From: Charina bottae
Taxonomy: Eukaryota > Chordata > Lepidosauria > Squamata > Charinaidae
Length of the DNA stretch: 64,000 nucleotides
Direction: 5' to 3'
NCBI GenBank assembly: GCA_023362775.1
Contig: JALMGJ010000004.1
Span: 33,783,429 to 33,847,428 of the forward strand
A program made the position numbers and the translations under genes. The notes under the pieces are model-generated. The model saw only the letters and a list, made by a program, of their open reading frames with translations, made no database searches and was not told where the DNA came from. Each line of letters starts with the position of its first letter. The stretch's first letter is position 1. Below are positions 22,190-33,508 of the stretch, one piece after another.

Positions 22190-22806
22190 TTATTATTATC
22201 CAAATTTATATGACCGCCCATCTCCAATGGTGGACTCTGGGCGGCTTACAATAAAAACAAGATTAAAATACAATATAAATACACTATGACATAAAAATAT
22301 AAATATAAAATCCAACCTGGCAAATTAGGGAGGGTATTATGATATTAACCACCCCGAGGAGGAGCTATTACCTTTTCCTTCCCATGCTAGGCGGCAGAAC
22401 CAGGTTTTCAGATTTTTTCGGAAGGCCGGGAGGGAGGAAACCCATCTCAATTCTGGAGGTAAGATATTCCAGAGGGCGGGTGCCGCTGCAGAGAAGGCCC
22501 GCCTCCTGGACCCCGTTAGATGGAGTTCTTTTCTTGATGGGGTCCGTAGCAAGCCCTCTCTGCATGATCGGGTGGGGCGGGTCGATGTTATGATGGGATA
22601 AGACAGTCCATCAGGTATCCTGGTCCCATGCCATGTAGGGCTTTAAAGGTAATAACAAACACCTTGAATTGGACCCGGAAGCAAACTGGCACCCAGTGCA
22701 GCTCACGGAGCAAAGGTGTTATGTGTGCTGATCTTGGTGCATCTAAAATTGCCTGCGCGGCTGCATTCTGTACCAGCTGTAGCTTCCGGATATTCTTCAA
22801 GGGTAG
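22190..22806 (-). mobile_element. L2-like LINE, 3' end with coding remnant
   Basis: Minus-strand frames 22588-22800 (KNIRKLQLVQNAAAQAIL ... TPLLRELHWVPVCFRVQFKV) and 22337-22552 (RRRAFSAAAPALWNILPPEL) encode the conserved C-terminus of this LINE's RT protein, split by a frameshift. The matching region in the 38-kb copy is at about 39580-40040. The 3' UTR with the ccgcccagag signature and an A-rich tail lies at 22190-22260. The fragment starts at the right edge, so about 600 bp of the 3' end was inserted. Confidence 0.85.
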
Positions 22807-23439
22807 CCTTGTAATTGTTGTATGTCAGAGATGTGTATCCTTGTTTGTTTGCTTGCTTGCTTGTTTTACCCCCATAATTTGGAATTTCTTACGATATCAA
22901 GAATTATGGACATTCATGGAATAGGATTGGTTGAAACAACTGTTAAAAATGTAGGCTAGATCTGCAGCAATGGACTTTTGATATGTTTTCTTTGGCAACT
23001 TTCAAATTAGGTGTAAAAAAACTTTTGAAGGTGTAAAAACAAAGGCACTGAAACTTTTCAGTCAGGGATTTTTAAAAATTGTTCTATCATATAATGCTCC
23101 AACATGTTTTTTAACTTTCTACACTTGATTTATCATTCTCTTTGATATTCTGTAAAACTGGTAGCCTCATCTTCGGGGTTTAACTACTGCCTTTAATCCT
23201 AAAAATCCTTAAGTGTAGGCCCAGAGACTTCTAGGAATTGTCACTACATTCCAATTTTTAATGTAATTAGGGGTAGAAGTTATTAAATATGATTGGAGAG
23301 CAATTATTAACAATATTTAATTTTAATTGAAATATAAATGGAATCACATTTCAGTACTTTTGGGAGCACAAGCACTTCACTCAAAAGCCAAGTCCAGCCT
23401 AAAATCAGAAAAGAAACAAACACATTCTCAGCGATGACC
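22807..23439. other. Unassigned interval
   Basis: Contains a (ttgc)n-like run near 22840-22865 and otherwise no recognisable repeat or frame. Confidence 0.4.
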
Positions 23440-23507
23440 ATGCTGACCGAAGAAATATGGGACTTGAAGTCCACATACCTGAAAGTTGCTGAGGTTAAGA
23501 AATCCTG
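23440..23507. mobile_element. hAT-like MITE end
   Basis: The phrase gggacttgaagtccacatac...aaagttgctgaggttaagaaatcctg strongly resembles the end of an abundant reptile hAT MITE (gttgccaaggttgagaaacactg). The other terminus was not found nearby, so it is partial. Confidence 0.6.
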
Positions 23508-23557
23508 ATGTAGAGGATCCAGACTCAGGTTATCTCTACCTTCCTCCCATTAGGTGC

Positions 23558-23620
23558 TGTCTAGATGTGTTCGACTACAACTGCCATCCCAGTGCCTATG
23601 CTGGGGTTGATGAAAATGAT
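23558..23620. mobile_element. MITE fragment ('gactacaactcccatc' type)
   Basis: The phrase gactacaactgccatcccag is a mutated form of a motif shared by common reptile MITEs. No ends or target duplication are visible. Confidence 0.4.
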
Positions 23621-24397
23621 AGCCCAGTTCCCCTAAGCTTAGCAATTTGGGGAAGATTGGGTATCTCTAAATGGGTCTCATAGGAGTATCCTCAAAGTTG
23701 ATATTGCCTCTTGGAAGGCTGAGTGATGAGATCAAGATAAAACATTCTAATATTTTAGAGAATTGAGATCTGGAAAGAGAAAAGAAAGGGAAAAGGAAAG
23801 CATTTTTCCATCTCTGGAAAGTGGTTTCACTGGGTGGTACGTATCAAGGGCTCAGTGGCCTACTTTGTGTATGTGAAATCAATAGTATACAATGGTAAAA
23901 CGAATAAAGCTGTCACTTTCAAAGGTGATGTCATGCGTGTCTTGTCAGGGCCCATTAAAGTACGAGCCACTTATTGGTTGTGTTCCAGGTAGAAATGCAC
24001 AGTGAGATTATGGCTTTTGTAATTTTAGAAGGTTTGGCTTTCAGAGCTATATTAACCTGACAAAACTGATTTATCCTGATGCAGCAGTTCAAGGTCTGCA
24101 TTTTCTTGTCTTAACTTATCAGAAAAGTTTCCATTTTTTAAAATTAGTGATAAATTACATTTTTTATGAAGTGCAGAGTTGTTGTAATTTCCTTGTTCCT
24201 TCCATCATGGATTGTCTCCGATATGTTCCACATTATGCGGGAAGGAGTAAACCACTTATTTATCTTGTAAACAGTTCTGGCTAGACACCCAGTTGTTCCT
24301 TTCTCAGGGCTGTTTTGGGAAAACTGGCATACTCCACATTTACTTTGGCAACACTGATAAAGGCAAGAATTCAGACATTTCAGAATAATGTTGGCTC

Positions 24398-24399
<2 letters not shown>
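23621..24399. other. Unassigned interval
   Basis: No repeat family or frame recognised. Confidence 0.4.

Positions 24400-24486
<87 letters not shown>
24400..24486. repeat. (GT)n(AT)n compound microsatellite
   Basis: About 19 gt units (24400-24438) pass directly into about 24 at units (24439-24486). The frame at 24315-24533 is a translation of this repeat. Confidence 0.97.
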
Positions 24487-24490
<4 letters not shown>

Positions 24491-24649
24491 TGTGTCAGAA
24501 GCATCAGAGTTAAAAACATACTGTAAAATATAGCATTTAAAATATGAAATATAAAAGTTAAGATATATAAAAATTAGACAGATCTTGCCCAGAAACTGGC
24601 AACATTAATTGTGTTCTGTCATGCTGTCATGAGTTTCTCAATATATATT

Positions 24650-24724
24650 TATACTATACTATACTATACTATACTATACTATACTATACTATACTATACT
24701 ATACTATACTATACTATACTATAC
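24650..24724. repeat. (ATACT)n pentanucleotide array
   Basis: Fifteen near-perfect atact units. It has no connection to a recognisable transposon, unlike the pentamer array at 7.3 kb. Confidence 0.95.
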
Positions 24725-27700
24725 AAATTTCTAATGCACACATTACAACATTTCACTGCATGCAAGACCAGTCTAGGCAGACAATAACTGATAGGCCTGA
24801 ATTATGCATCCAGTGTTAGAAGCTTGACAAACTTTCTGAACTTGCCCTTAAAATGTCTTCAGGCCTGAAAATGATCAAACACTTGGACCTAGCCAGAGAC
24901 ATTGGCCTTATTTTTGAAAGACTGAATAGTTGCTACCAAGCATGAAATAATCACTTGATCATTTAAAATTAAGGCTTCTGGAGTTACTGTCAGTTTTTAA
25001 AAAATTGACACCAAGGTCTCTTTACAAATAATTACAATAAAATTATTTCCATCTTAAGGCCATGCTCTGGGTTGTAATGACAGAACAACAACAAATCCAA
25101 CAACTTTATCATGTTCTTTGCTGCTAAAAAAATATTTTTGAAAAGCACCACTTTTCTCAAAATATAGAATGTTGAATGAGCTTGTAATGGCTTTTACTAC
25201 ACAGTGAGCATCTTCCCACTGTACCCAACCATGCTCCAGCAACCTCTTTTTTCCTGCCATTCCTTCATGATGTTGCCTTCAGGTCATCCCCAGTCCATGC
25301 CTGAAGCAGCTTAAAGTCATCCTGGGACTAGGCAAAGTTAGCAGTATCAAAAGACACTTCTTCCCATCATCCTAACCACACAAACATGCCCCGGTAACCA
25401 TTTTTTAATGCTATGTTCTCATGATGTTTTCTTTGTCTCATCTTTAGCTCTCAGCTGAAGCATCTTAAGGTCATCCTTAGCTATTCCAGGGTTGAGATGG
25501 TTTTCAAGCTGTTTTGCTGTTTTGGTCAGTGTCACAGTTAGGTAAGCCCCAAGGGATGGCACCACCCTAGCACTTAGTGGCCATTTTAGGCTGGTATGGA
25601 CACTCTCCTTCTTTCTGGACTCTGGGCACTGGCTTCCAGGACCATTCTGCTTTGGACAGTGTTGAGTTTGGTTCTTTGTACCCGTTGTATCTACCAAGTC
25701 TCTAAGCTGATCTCAGAGGCATAGATCAGCCTGAACAGTTGCTGACCAGCAGTGATGGTGGTAGGCAGCTGTACAATGAAGCAGATGAAAGACAGCACAG
25801 TACAACTCTCCCTGTGTGTGTCATCAGTTGTTGGCCCTGCTTTTTAATATATACTGTATGTGTAGCGCTCTTCAGGAATCACATTACGTCCATGTCCAAA
25901 AGAGCCCAGTGATCAGCTCTGGTTTGGCATAAGTGTTTCTGGGAGTGTATTCAAAGAGAAAAACAATGCTCTAGACATTTTCTGTTATGGAAGGAGCCTG
26001 GCTATCAGCTGATATCAACTAAGAGTTGGAGTCTCTTTGAATGTACCTATGGAAAACACTTGTGCCAGATGACAGTAAGTCTTGACAGCTAACCCCATGT
26101 TAAGGAGAGTGATTGGAGAGTATTTTCCCACAAGCTGGTAACGTTTGGTGGGGAGGGGCAGGAAACAAAGCCAGGGAATCCACCAATCCCTATCCATGTG
26201 CCCTGAACATAGCAAAAAAGGAAATTATCATTTGCCAACATTGTGTTTGTAGCACGATAAGGAATGCCAGTGGGTGGGAGCAGCAAACATTTCCAGTATT
26301 GTTTTCTGCCAGCTTAAGGATGGTGGAGAGCACTTTGATACAGTCCTGAGAAAGAGCCCAGTGGCTAGCAAGAGAACGTAAGCCTCTGACCGGCAAAAAA
26401 CTTCCCTCAGACTGAGATAATTGATGCATACAGAGAACGCTGGAAACTGATCTTATAATGACAGCCTCTCATTGGTGCAAACTGGTCCAAGACAATGTCA
26501 TGGAGACATGGCATAAAAAGCCTGTTACTGGGGCATGAGGTGCCTTAACCTCTACTATAGTGCTTTTTAAAAACAAGCATCTTCCCCCGCAAAGACTGTT
26601 AAAATACAGGCTGAAAGTTTCAACTCTCTTTTGGTGACATGATAATGTCATTGCCACAACCCCATAGACCTTGAAGCTTAAAAAAAATAATGATAAGCAC
26701 TGCTTCCAGTTACAGAAATGTTGCCTAGCACCTGGCTTAGCTATCAAAATTGGTACATTATAGAAAGTTTCCATTACCAGAATGTTCTCCTTCCAGCAGC
26801 AGGAGCTATAGTAAGATTTCAGAGAGACCTGGCATTGTCTATGCTTCTATGTTCATATTTATGTGCTGTTATGGTCTGTCTGCTGTACTGACTTTGAAGT
26901 CATAAGTCATGGGGATAAGATACGTATGGCTGAGTAAGAAAAAAGCCCTTGTAGTTACAAATTATAGAGTTTGAACATGTGACATATTTTGTATTTGCTT
27001 GCGTGCTGATCAAGGACCGATCAGATTAGAACTACCCTCTGTCTCAATGATAAAGACATTTTGTTTGAAGACAGAGAATTTACAGAGGGAGCACCAAAAA
27101 CATTATAAAGTACTGTGTTGCATTATCTATGGGGAACACACTTATTTGTTGGCAGTTGGTTTCTCCACTTGGATTGCCTTCTGCATTTGTATTTTAGGAG
27201 TTACCGTTCAGCAACAATAATTCAAGTTCCCTCTTCTCTCATATGGCATACTTGAAGATTCCTATGGGATCACTTAGCTTAACTGAAGTTACAAAGATTT
27301 TCTAAAAGAACTAGGCTGTGTGTGGCAGGCAGAGGTGATGGTGGAAGGATTCCCTTTTATTTGTCATGGAAGAGAACTGGAAATCCAAACTGAAACTCTA
27401 ATGAAGGGCAGATAATCTGTGTGAATTGAAGCTAATTGGTGTTTCAGATCATTGAGCTGCCGGAAAACCCTATTTATAAAAGGAATTTGGAAGCTAAGTC
27501 ACTTTCTAAATACCTAATTAAACACAGTTCTGGGCTGAATAAGGGAGAAAAAGTATTGTAGTCTGATGCTTAGTACTCAGTGAAGTGATTTAGAACCATA
27601 GTCAGTGAATTCACTCAATGTTGGTGTGACAAAGAGTCTCTTTCATCCCTAGCGTTAGTCCAGAGGAAGTTTCTGAGCTACATAGATGGTGGGTGTAAGA

Positions 27701-27954
27701 GTTTAAAAACAGGAAGAGTAAGCATTATGAAGGACAGTTAACAGGCTGAAAAATGATCTGCTTGAAACTGGATTGATTTCATATATGTATATACATGCTA
27801 CGCTTGTGGCTCAGGTTGACACAAATAGTTCACATGGTCAAGAAACTGATTTGCAGGGCTTCTGGATTCACATTCTCTGTCACTAACAAAGATTAGGATA
27901 TGGTATTTTCTGATGATTATGAGCAAATCTAACTGAATTCCACACAGGTTACCA
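24725..27954. other. Unassigned interval with a degenerate duplication
   Basis: Minus-strand short frames at 25054-25260, 25419-25697 and 26469-26774 have no domain I recognise. The segments 25205-25327 and 25358-25483 look like diverged copies of one another (see findings). No exon-intron structure is apparent. Confidence 0.4.
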
Positions 27955-28001
27955 AGTATAGCTGCCCAGAGTCACTTTTATATTGTGATGGACGGCGTAT
28001 A

Positions 28002-28003
<2 letters not shown>
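27955..28003 (+). mobile_element. L2-like LINE 3'-tail remnant
   Basis: gctgcccagagtcac...gacggcgtataaat is the terminal signature of the L2-like family, followed directly by an (aat)n tail. Confidence 0.65.
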
Positions 28004-28036
<33 letters not shown>

Positions 28037-28053
28037 CAACAACAACAACAACA
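28001..28053. repeat. (AAT)n(AAC)n microsatellite
   Basis: About eleven aat units then about seven aac units, growing from the 3' tail of the LINE remnant on its left. Confidence 0.93.
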
Positions 28054-28327
28054 ATAATATATTATTGTAGCCCAAGAGCTGTTATTTCTATCAATGGGAG
28101 TAGAAATTCTCACCTTCACCTAAAGCAATGAAGTCTTCACCCACATGTATTTCCTATACTGTGTTTATATAAAATGAACCCATGAGGTACGAATGCTCTG
28201 AAATTGACTTTTGTTGATACATGAAATGTACTGCGCCACAAGGCCAACTCTTGATGTGTTCCTCTAGTCAGGAGTTTATGATCCCCCCCAAATTATAAAA
28301 TTGAAATATGTGATTTCAACTGTGGTG

Positions 28328-28476
28328 ACATAGAATTTTAGATCTGGAAAGTGTCACGGCCCATTAAGTCTAGCCCGTTGCCCAGTGCAGCAAGCCAGAT
28401 TAAAACATCCCCAACAGATGGCTGTCTGGTTTCTGTTTGAAATCATCTAGTGAAGGGGAGCCCACCACCTCTGGTT
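28328..28476 (-). mobile_element. CR1 LINE 3'-end fragment
   Basis: The plus strand reads catagaattttagatctggaaag, then tctagcccgttgcccagtgcag, then catccccaacagatggctgtc and gtgaaggggagcccaccacc. This is the reverse complement of the CR1 3' region. About 150 bp remain. Confidence 0.8.
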
Positions 28477-28985
28477 ATGTGATTATGAAATTTATTATTA
28501 TTATTATGAAGTTCCTGATTATGTTGGTTTTATTGCAACAAACAGTAAATTGGATGCATTTTGAGAAAGCAGAAACACATCTCTGATTAAATTTATATCA
28601 TTGATGAGACATAACTGTGGGGGGAGGAAGGAATTATTACCTCTATGATTTGCTCAAAGATGTAAGAAGAAGCATATACTACGATATGTGGAATCTCCTG
28701 CTATATCACAAAACAGCAAATATTTGGGTTCTCCAGAACACTTCATGAAATGGAATGTTAAGCAAGGCATGTACAAAAATAGCTTGAGGCATGAATATAA
28801 GATCTTCAGTGATGCACAGTCCCAATATATGTGTGTGGTAGAGATTATAGATTTAACTGAATTTACCCTCTGCTAGATTGTAGGCCACAGGGTTCACTTA
28901 AAATTCTGGAACAAAAAATCAATAGTAATAATACCAAATCATTTTTGTGGTTGATGTTATTTTTATGAGTTTTTATGGGAATGAG
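28477..28985. other. Unassigned interval
   Basis: Contains an (att)n run near 28490-28507. The frame at 28688-28876 has no recognisable domain. Confidence 0.4.
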
Positions 28986-28989
28986 GGAT

Positions 28990-29349
28990 TACACTTCTAC
29001 TTTGTGTAATGTCCAGCTTGATGAAGAGTTCTGGAGAATTAAAAAGCAAAACAAAACAGCTCACTACTTTGCAGCTTTGGTATTGATCCCAACAGAGCTC
29101 TTCTTTGGACAAAAAGAATTAATCGAAGAGAATATTTGTAGCTCAGGGTTGAACTGTGGAGACCCAGTAGCCCAAGAAGAAAAAACAGGAGTTATCTACA
29201 ACATACAGTGTAAGGACTGTAGCAGCCACTATGTAGGACAGATGGGCAGAAGACAGCAGAGCACATCCATGAACACCAACTAGCAGTCAGAAGACACGAT
29301 GAAAACTCCTTAATCTCACAACACATGGACATCAACTGTGAAACTGGGA
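28990..29349 (+). pseudogene. Penelope-like element GIY-YIG endonuclease fragment
   Basis: The frame starting near 28975 ends with GVIYNIQCKDCSSHYVGQ (about 29188-29241), the GIY-YIG signature with the Cys pair typical of PLE endonucleases. The next residues, QMGRRQQSTSMNTN, are a frameshifted form of the conserved 'GQTGRxLxxRIHEH' segment. Homology continues in another frame (QLAVRRHDENSLISQHM) to about 29340. The RT domain upstream is not recognisable and the rest of the endonuclease is cut off where the L2-like sequence begins. It is non-functional. Confidence 0.7.
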
Positions 29350-31450
29350 TAAGAAAGGTCGCAAAGGCGCGATCTTGTCCAAGGCCCCGGTCGCCTCCCT
29401 ATTCCAGGCAGCAACCAGGGCCTCTGCTGGACTGTGCAGCAGGTCCTCGGGTATAACCCCCAGCTCCCTCTGAAACCCTACCAGGTCCATCAGTTGCCGG
29501 GGGCGGACCAATCAAATGGGTCCAGCCTCCCTGCGGAGGGGGCAGCATACGAGTATCTCAAGGTCACCAGGGTGTGATCTGACCATGACAAAGGGGACAG
29601 ATGTAACTCTCCCCTCAGATCACATTGCCACTGCTCTGACAAGAAAACCAAGTCCAGAGTGAGGCCACTGTCTTGAGTCAGGTCCCGAATAATCTGGGAC
29701 AGGCCCATGGCCCCCATGGTGGCCATGAACTCCTGAGCTGCCTCCGAGGCACATCCCAGGGACAGCAGGTTGAAGTCCCCCAGAACCATAAGTCTGAGGA
29801 ACTCCACCACCAACCCTGAGATGGCCTCCAGCAGCTCAGGCAGGGAGGTTGCTATGCAGCAGGGAGGCTGGTACAGTAGCAACACTCCCAGCTGCTCTCG
29901 GGAGCCCAACTTGAAGAACAGGGTCTCACAACTGGCAACTTGTGGAGCAGTGCCCCTGAAGGCCACTAGAGATTCCCGGATGACAACAGCCACCCCTCCT
30001 CCCCTGCCCTGGGATCTTGGCTGGTGCCATACTTGAAACCCGGCTGGGCACATCTCTGAAAGGTGCACCTCCCTTCCAGGCCCAGCCAGGTTTCAGTAAT
30101 ACATGCCAGGTCTTCCCCCTCCTCCGTGATCAAATCACATATGAGGGGGGCCTTGTTGTTGACTGACCTGGTGTTAAGAAGCAGCAGCCGGAGACCAGGG
30201 CCCCTACAAGTCTGCTGTCCAGGACCTGGGTTTGAACACGGAGGGCTGGAGGTATTAAACATCAGGGGTATTAAACATCGGGGGCATCTTCCCTGAAGAT
30301 GGCCTGCCCTCTGGCTCCCATCATAGTATCCCCATCCCATCACCACCTCAATATCAAGCTCCACCCTACAACCCCCAGAGATTCCAAATCCATTTGCCCC
30401 TAATCCTGGACCTCTGGAATACCTGGTTAGGGGTAGGGATCCCTCCATCCACTCGAACCAACTTGCATACACTCAATCGATCACAAGGTGATGGTGGGGC
30501 CCCCCAGTGCACCAGCTCACACTCTTGGCATTGTCAGGTCCCAACCATCCCCCACACACTCCCTGTGTCCCCCCTCAACCTCTCTCACTGGTCCATAGGG
30601 GGGGCAGTACATCCACTACCCCTCACCCCCTGTCTCTCACTTAGGGGGTGAGTGTTCTAACATACAACCAACCAAACCCGGACTCTCTCCCACGTCTCTC
30701 ACGCCTGGGAGGGAGTCCCACATTCGCACTGGAGGGACCCTAATAATCCCTGCCGTATCTAGGCGGGTTGTGAGGGGATGACTAGTCCTCAATTCCAGGC
30801 TCCATGCCACACACTGTCCAGCTGTTCCAGGGAGTTCAAAGCATAAAGGCCAAAAGACCCCAGGAAGTCCCCCCAATGTTGGTATAATTGCCAAGAGTGC
30901 CAAGAAACCTCGGGAAGTCCCCCCAAAGTTCCTGACTGGCAAAGGGTGTCTAAAAACACCAAAGTTCGTTGCTCCCTGCTGCTAGTACCTACCGCACTGA
31001 GGTCTACTGCAACGTCGAGCCGGTCTACCGCTCCGAGGCTCTCTGTGTCGCCCAGGCTCACTGCCCCACTGAGGCCGATCTGTTGCTCTGAAGCTCATCG
31101 TGCTGCCAAGGATCGCTGCACTGCCAGGGCCGGTATGGCACCCTGGAGCTCACCCCGCCAATGGATGTGCTGCCAAGGTCCCCTGTGGTGTCGCAGCTGC
31201 CAAGGCTGGTCTATCGCACTGCGGCTCAGCCCGCCGTTGGTTGCACTGCCAAAATCTGCTGCCCTGAAATGTTGCACCGGGCCTCACCGCATTGCTATAG
31301 TCTGCTGCACCGTCAGAATTTGCTGCGCCGTGCCGCTTGTCATCCCCACCGCTTCGTCCGGGGGTTCCGGTAGAGGAGTGGGCTTTGGCCAAGGAGGGGC
31401 TTCGGTAGAGGGCGGGTTCTGATAGAGGAGCTGCTGCATCATTCTACCAT
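29350..31450 (-). mobile_element. L2-like LINE, 5' half only (5' UTR and endonuclease), inverted
   Basis: Read on the minus strand it starts with a GC-rich leader (about 31450 down to 30480), followed by an APE-type endonuclease region and ends at 29350 just after the endonuclease. The last 55 bp overlap the beginning of the plus-strand LINE at 37985 with about 85% identity. LINE copies normally lose their 5' end; having only the 5' half is unusual and requires a deletion or rearrangement. Confidence 0.8.
29490..30472 (-). pseudogene. L2-like LINE endonuclease domain, frameshifted
   Basis: Two minus-strand frames, 29966-30472 and 29490-30068, together cover the APE endonuclease. The first has LLLLNTRSVNNK and CITETWL; the second has VVIRES, the catalytic GDFN (in LGDFNLLSLG) and SDHTLVTL. 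The frameshift lies where they overlap (29966-30068). Key residues in GDFN and SDH are intact, but the frameshift and the missing RT make the copy dead. The RT part of a sister copy is at 38.6-39.6 kb. Confidence 0.85.
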
Positions 31451-31495
31451 GTAATAGAAGCACAAGGCCCACCATAGAAGCACAAGGCCCACAAT
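31451..31495. repeat. 22-bp tandem duplication at the LINE 5' end
   Basis: atagaagcacaaggccca occurs twice in tandem. It sits at the outer (5') end of the L2-like half element and may be a leader monomer or part of the insertion scar. Confidence 0.6.
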
Positions 31496-31510
31496 GAAGG
31501 GTGAGTCAAA

Positions 31511-31770
31511 CATGCACGAGAGCCAGTTTGGTCTAGTGGTTAAGGTGCTGGGCTAGAAACCAGGAGTCTGTGAGTTCTAGTCCTGCCTTAGGCATGAAAG
31601 CCGGCTGGGGGACCTTGGGCCAGTCACTCTCTCTCAGCCCAACTCACCTCACAGGGTTGTTGTTGTGGGGAAAAGAGGAGGAGGAAGGAGTATTAGGTAT
31701 GTTCACCGCCTTGAGTTATTTATAAAAATAATAAAGGCGGGATAAAAATAAATAAATAAATATGCAATTG
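31511..31770 (+). mobile_element. tRNA-derived SINE with L2-like tail
   Basis: The head gagccagtttggtctagtgg (A-box-like) and gagttctagtcctgcc (B-box-like) are tRNA-related. The body includes ccttgggccagtcactctctctcagcc. The 3' part has cgccttgagttatttataaaaataa, then ggcgggataaaaataaataaa, unlike the BovB-type tail of the similar SINE at 32051. I could not define a target duplication with confidence. Confidence 0.75.
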
Positions 31771-32050
31771 AGTCAATCACCAATATCTATTAAGGAATTT
31801 AGCTATCATTAGTACTAATAGCCAAATCCATTGATCTGAAGAAAGCTGCTTTGCTTCAACTGTTCCTCTTCATTAATATGACAAATAGCTAGCAATATAA
31901 ATTTTCTTAGCTCCATAAAATCCTATATTTCCCAAAATGTGTCTTTGCAACTTTTTTGCCTCCAAATATTTTGGATCCACTGTTGATCCAGGAGAAGGAG
32001 CTCTTCTTGAGTCAGAAAGCCTAAATAATCTCAGACTAGATCACAGAGTG

Positions 32051-32279
32051 AGAGCCAGTTTGGTGTAGCGGTTAAGGCACCAGACTAGAAACCAGGAGAC
32101 CGGGAGTTCTAGTCCCACCTTGGGCACGAAACCAGCTGGGTGACCTTGGGCCAGTCCCCTTCTCTCAGCCCTAGGAAGGAGTAATGGCAAACCATTTCCG
32201 AAAAACCTTGCCAAAAAACTGCAGGGACTTGTCCAGGCAGTCTCTGAGAATCGGACACGATTGAATGGATAAAAAAAAA
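32051..32279 (+). mobile_element. tRNA-derived SINE with BovB-derived body and tail, full length
   Basis: The head is the same tRNA-like sequence as at 31511. Its middle (aaggagtaatggcaaaccatttcc...aaccttgccaaaaaact) aligns with the BovB 5' leader at about 3458-3502, and its end (gtcc..gcagtct..gagaatcggacacgattgaatggataaa) aligns with the BovB 3' end at about 6495-6535. The 13-bp repeat agatcacagagtg flanks it at 32038-32050 and 32280-32292. Thus it is a composite of a tRNA head and both BovB ends. Confidence 0.88.
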
Positions 32280-32292
32280 AGATCACAGAGTG

Positions 32293-32726
32293 TTGTATGC
32301 TGCATTACCATAGGTTATTCAATGATATTTGCAATATCTATGCCAATATGGAGACAGAATCCCTCTGCTCCAATAAATATGATTTATACAGAAACATGGA
32401 CCAGCGATAATTTGTCTTCATTTTGAAATGCCAGATTAGATGAGAACCACATGGTTTCTTGTATTTTCTAAACCATTCAAATGAAGACAAAAAAGGAGAC
32501 ATGATTAAATTTAATGTTGCTTTTTTCACTTTAAAATGAAAATGTTTGAAAGTGTTAAAATGTGTTCCTTTCCCACAACTATTTTTTTATTCTGAAACAC
32601 TCATATTTATATCAGATTGACACATGGAATGATGTATTTATATACAAATGTTTAATTTTTGGTCGGAATGGATCAACATGTACAATGCAGCAGAACGAAG
32701 ATGGGTGATGTACCAAGTGATGTACC
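32293..32726. other. Unassigned interval
   Basis: AT-rich, with no recognisable repeat or frame. Confidence 0.4.
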
Positions 32727-32739
32727 TTTTTCCCCCCTA

Positions 32740-33057
32740 AGGTAAAGGTTTTCCCCTGCACAGTCGTGTCCAACTCTAGGGGCCAGTGCTCATCTCCGTT
32801 TGTTAGCCGAATAGCCAGTGTTGTCCGAAGACGCTTCCGCGGTCATGTGGCCGGCATGACACATGCGGAACGCTGTTACCTACCCACCGAAGTGGTACCT
32901 ATTTATCTACTTGCATTTGCATGCTTTCGAATTGCTAGGTTGGCAAGAGCTGGGGCTAGTGCGGGAGCTCACTCCATCACGCGGTGCTCGGGTCTCGAAC
33001 CGCCGACCTTCCGATTGACAAGCCTGGCGTCTTAACCACTGAGCCATCACACACCCC
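32740..33057 (-). mobile_element. Sauria-type SINE, minus strand
   Basis: Same family as 9877-10206: from the left, aaggtaaaggtt (tail), gtcgtgtccaactctagggg (BovB-like end), gccggcatgacacatgcgg, and at the right the tRNA-like head (tctcgaaccgccgacc...ccactgagccatca). C-rich flanks tttttcccccctaa (32727-32740) and cttttccccccctac (33056-33070) look like a target duplication that has slipped by one C. Confidence 0.85.
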
Positions 33058-33196
33058 TTTCCCCCCCTACAAAATGTTTTTTTTCCCCCTACAAAAAAAT
33101 TAAAGGCAGTAGAAGTGACCATATTCAGGGCCCAATTCTAATTGTTATCTTTCTGTTTGCAGGTTGGTTGATTTTTAAATAGCTATACATTAAAAA

Positions 33197-33416
33197 GAGA
33201 TGTATGGTGTAGTGGTTAAGGCACCAGGCTAGAAACTGGGAGACTGTGAGTTCTAGTCCCGCCTTAGACACAAAGCCAGCTGGGTGATTTTGGGCCCATC
33301 CTTCTCTCTCAGCCCTAGGAAGGAGGAGGCAATGGGAAACCACTTCTGAAATCTTACCAAGAAAACTGCAGGGACTTGTCTAGGCAGTCTGCAGAAGTGA
33401 AGACTGACTTGAAGGC
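33197..33416 (+). mobile_element. tRNA-derived SINE, BovB-type body, variant tail
   Basis: Head ggtgtagtggttaaggcacc and body ggaggcaatgggaaaccacttc...ttaccaagaaaactgcaggg match the 32051 SINE. The end reads agtgaagactgacttgaaggc, the same tail variant as at 50640-50873. A long (gata)n(cata)n microsatellite starts at the last base of the element. Confidence 0.82.
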
Positions 33417-33460
<44 letters not shown>

Positions 33461-33508
33461 CATACATACATACATACATACATACATACATACATACATA
33501 CGTACATA
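33417..33508. repeat. (GATA)n(CATA)n compound microsatellite
   Basis: Eleven gata units followed by about twelve cata units, attached to the 3' end of a SINE. Frames on the minus strand here (Tyr-Val-Cys-Met and Ser-Ile-Tyr-Leu repeats) are artefacts. Confidence 0.96.
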
